Below, one piece after another: positions 63,701-64,000 of a DNA stretch of 64,000 nucleotides. The position numbers and the translations under genes were made by a program. Source of the stretch: Candidatus Obscuribacterales bacterium (lineage in GTDB: Bacteria > Cyanobacteriota > Vampirovibrionia > Obscuribacterales > Obscuribacteraceae); assembly GCA_020050685.1 (NCBI GenBank), contig JAGVKG010000004.1:1-64000 (forward strand), read 5' to 3'. The notes beneath the pieces were generated by a model. The model was not told the DNA's origin. It saw only the letters and a list, made by a program, of their open reading frames with translations, and made no database searches. Numbering within the stretch: position 1 is the stretch's first letter; the number at the start of each line of letters is the position of its first letter.

Positions 63701-64000
63701 GCCAGGTACTCACAGATGTACAAGAAAAGGAACCATCAGCCATTCAAAGGATGGGAGATTCCATAGGCGGATTTTTCAACTCCTTGGGATTGCGCTTGGT
63801 TGTGATATTTGTTGCCGGTGCAATGCTCTCGGCTTTAGCCGCCGATGTGGTTTACCCGCATGTTAGCACCGGTTTTGCCAATCAGTTAGTGGTTAAGCTT
63901 GGTGAAGATGCGGATAAGAAAATGCCGGCTGGTTCGCAAATCCTTGAGATGCTCAACCAATACGATTTGTCTTGGTATTACATTACTGGTGCCGACAACA
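63697..64000 (+). CDS. Membrane protein of unknown function, cut by window end
   Basis: The ATG overlaps the TonB-like stop (ATGA). The visible 101 residues have one helix (about 31-49: GLRLVVIFVAGAMLSALAA) and a large periplasmic portion starting DVVYPHVSTGFANQ. The gene continues past 64000. Position next to a TonB-like gene suggests a partner, but ExbB similarity is not evident. Confidence 0.6.
   Translation, partial: MSQVLTDVQEKEPSAIQRMGDSIGGFFNSLGLRLVVIFVAGAMLSALAADVVYPHVSTGFANQLVVKLGEDADKKMPAGSQILEMLNQYDLSWYYITGADN

Noticed and set aside
1-64000. tRNA, rRNA, CRISPR or insertion-sequence elements
   Set aside because: No TpsiC-like arm in a cloverleaf context, no regularly spaced repeats and no transposase or integrase motif were seen by eye; a covariance search was not possible here.
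5505-64000. Reassigned genetic code with TGA as tryptophan to explain rodA
   Set aside because: Many intact genes in the window end in TGA at their natural length and use TGG for tryptophan, so TGA acts as stop here.

Overview
The window reads as chromosomal DNA of a Gram-negative bacterium with moderate GC content. LpxB, an MsbA-like lipid A exporter, KdsD and TonB-type proteins imply a lipopolysaccharide outer membrane. The menaquinone genes (UbiA family, UbiE), a minC-minD-minE-rodA cluster with cyanobacterial character, and many secreted TPR proteins fit a non-photosynthetic relative of cyanobacteria (Melainabacteria/Vampirovibrionia, Obscuribacterales-like). That assignment is inference; no rRNA or tRNA gene was seen to confirm it. 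Genes are tightly packed, and at several convergent pairs the stop codons touch or share bases.

Layout. 1-3 kb: orphan RHS core protein, TPR protein, TPR-metallopeptidase. 3-9.4 kb: permease, HtpX, fumarase, APC permease, zinc-ribbon protein. 9.4-22.3 kb: a long disordered protein, thioesterase, TauE/DUF1634 pair, flavoprotein, secreted proteins, NagA, coiled-coil protein, MeaB, VWA protein, TPR protein. 22-33 kb: unknown protein, MoeB/rhodanese-MoaD-BNR operon, sugar porter, an 1146-residue duplicated CPBP protein, amino acid permease. 33-36.4 kb: minCDE followed by a rodA broken by an in-frame TGA. 36.4-49 kb: nucleotidyltransferase/HTH toxin-antitoxin pair, three unknown proteins, UbiA, KdsD, a CMD protein, a structured 600-bp gap, a Tat-exported amine oxidase, VapBC/FitAB, acyl-CoA carboxylase, GT39 glycosyltransferase. 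49-50 kb: HigBA.

49.8-57 kb is the most unusual part. Two divergent gene groups face each other. The minus-strand group encodes a TPR membrane protein, a small membrane protein and a 955-residue TonB-C/TPR protein. The plus-strand group encodes two secreted two-helix proteins, a histidine-containing polytopic membrane protein and a third, leaderless two-helix paralogue. The 955-residue protein carries near its C-terminus the same roughly 20-residue motif that forms the mature N-terminus of the two secreted small proteins. I propose this as a candidate undescribed cell-envelope system, possibly a pilin-like surface structure.

57-64 kb: the secG-ubiE-lpxB-msbA operon, a second HTH/nucleotidyltransferase pair with palindromic operators, and a TonB-like gene followed by a membrane protein cut by the window end. 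Four toxin-antitoxin-like modules lie between 36 and 62.5 kb, three of them with perfect inverted repeats upstream of the first gene and the fourth with a palindrome plus partial repeats.
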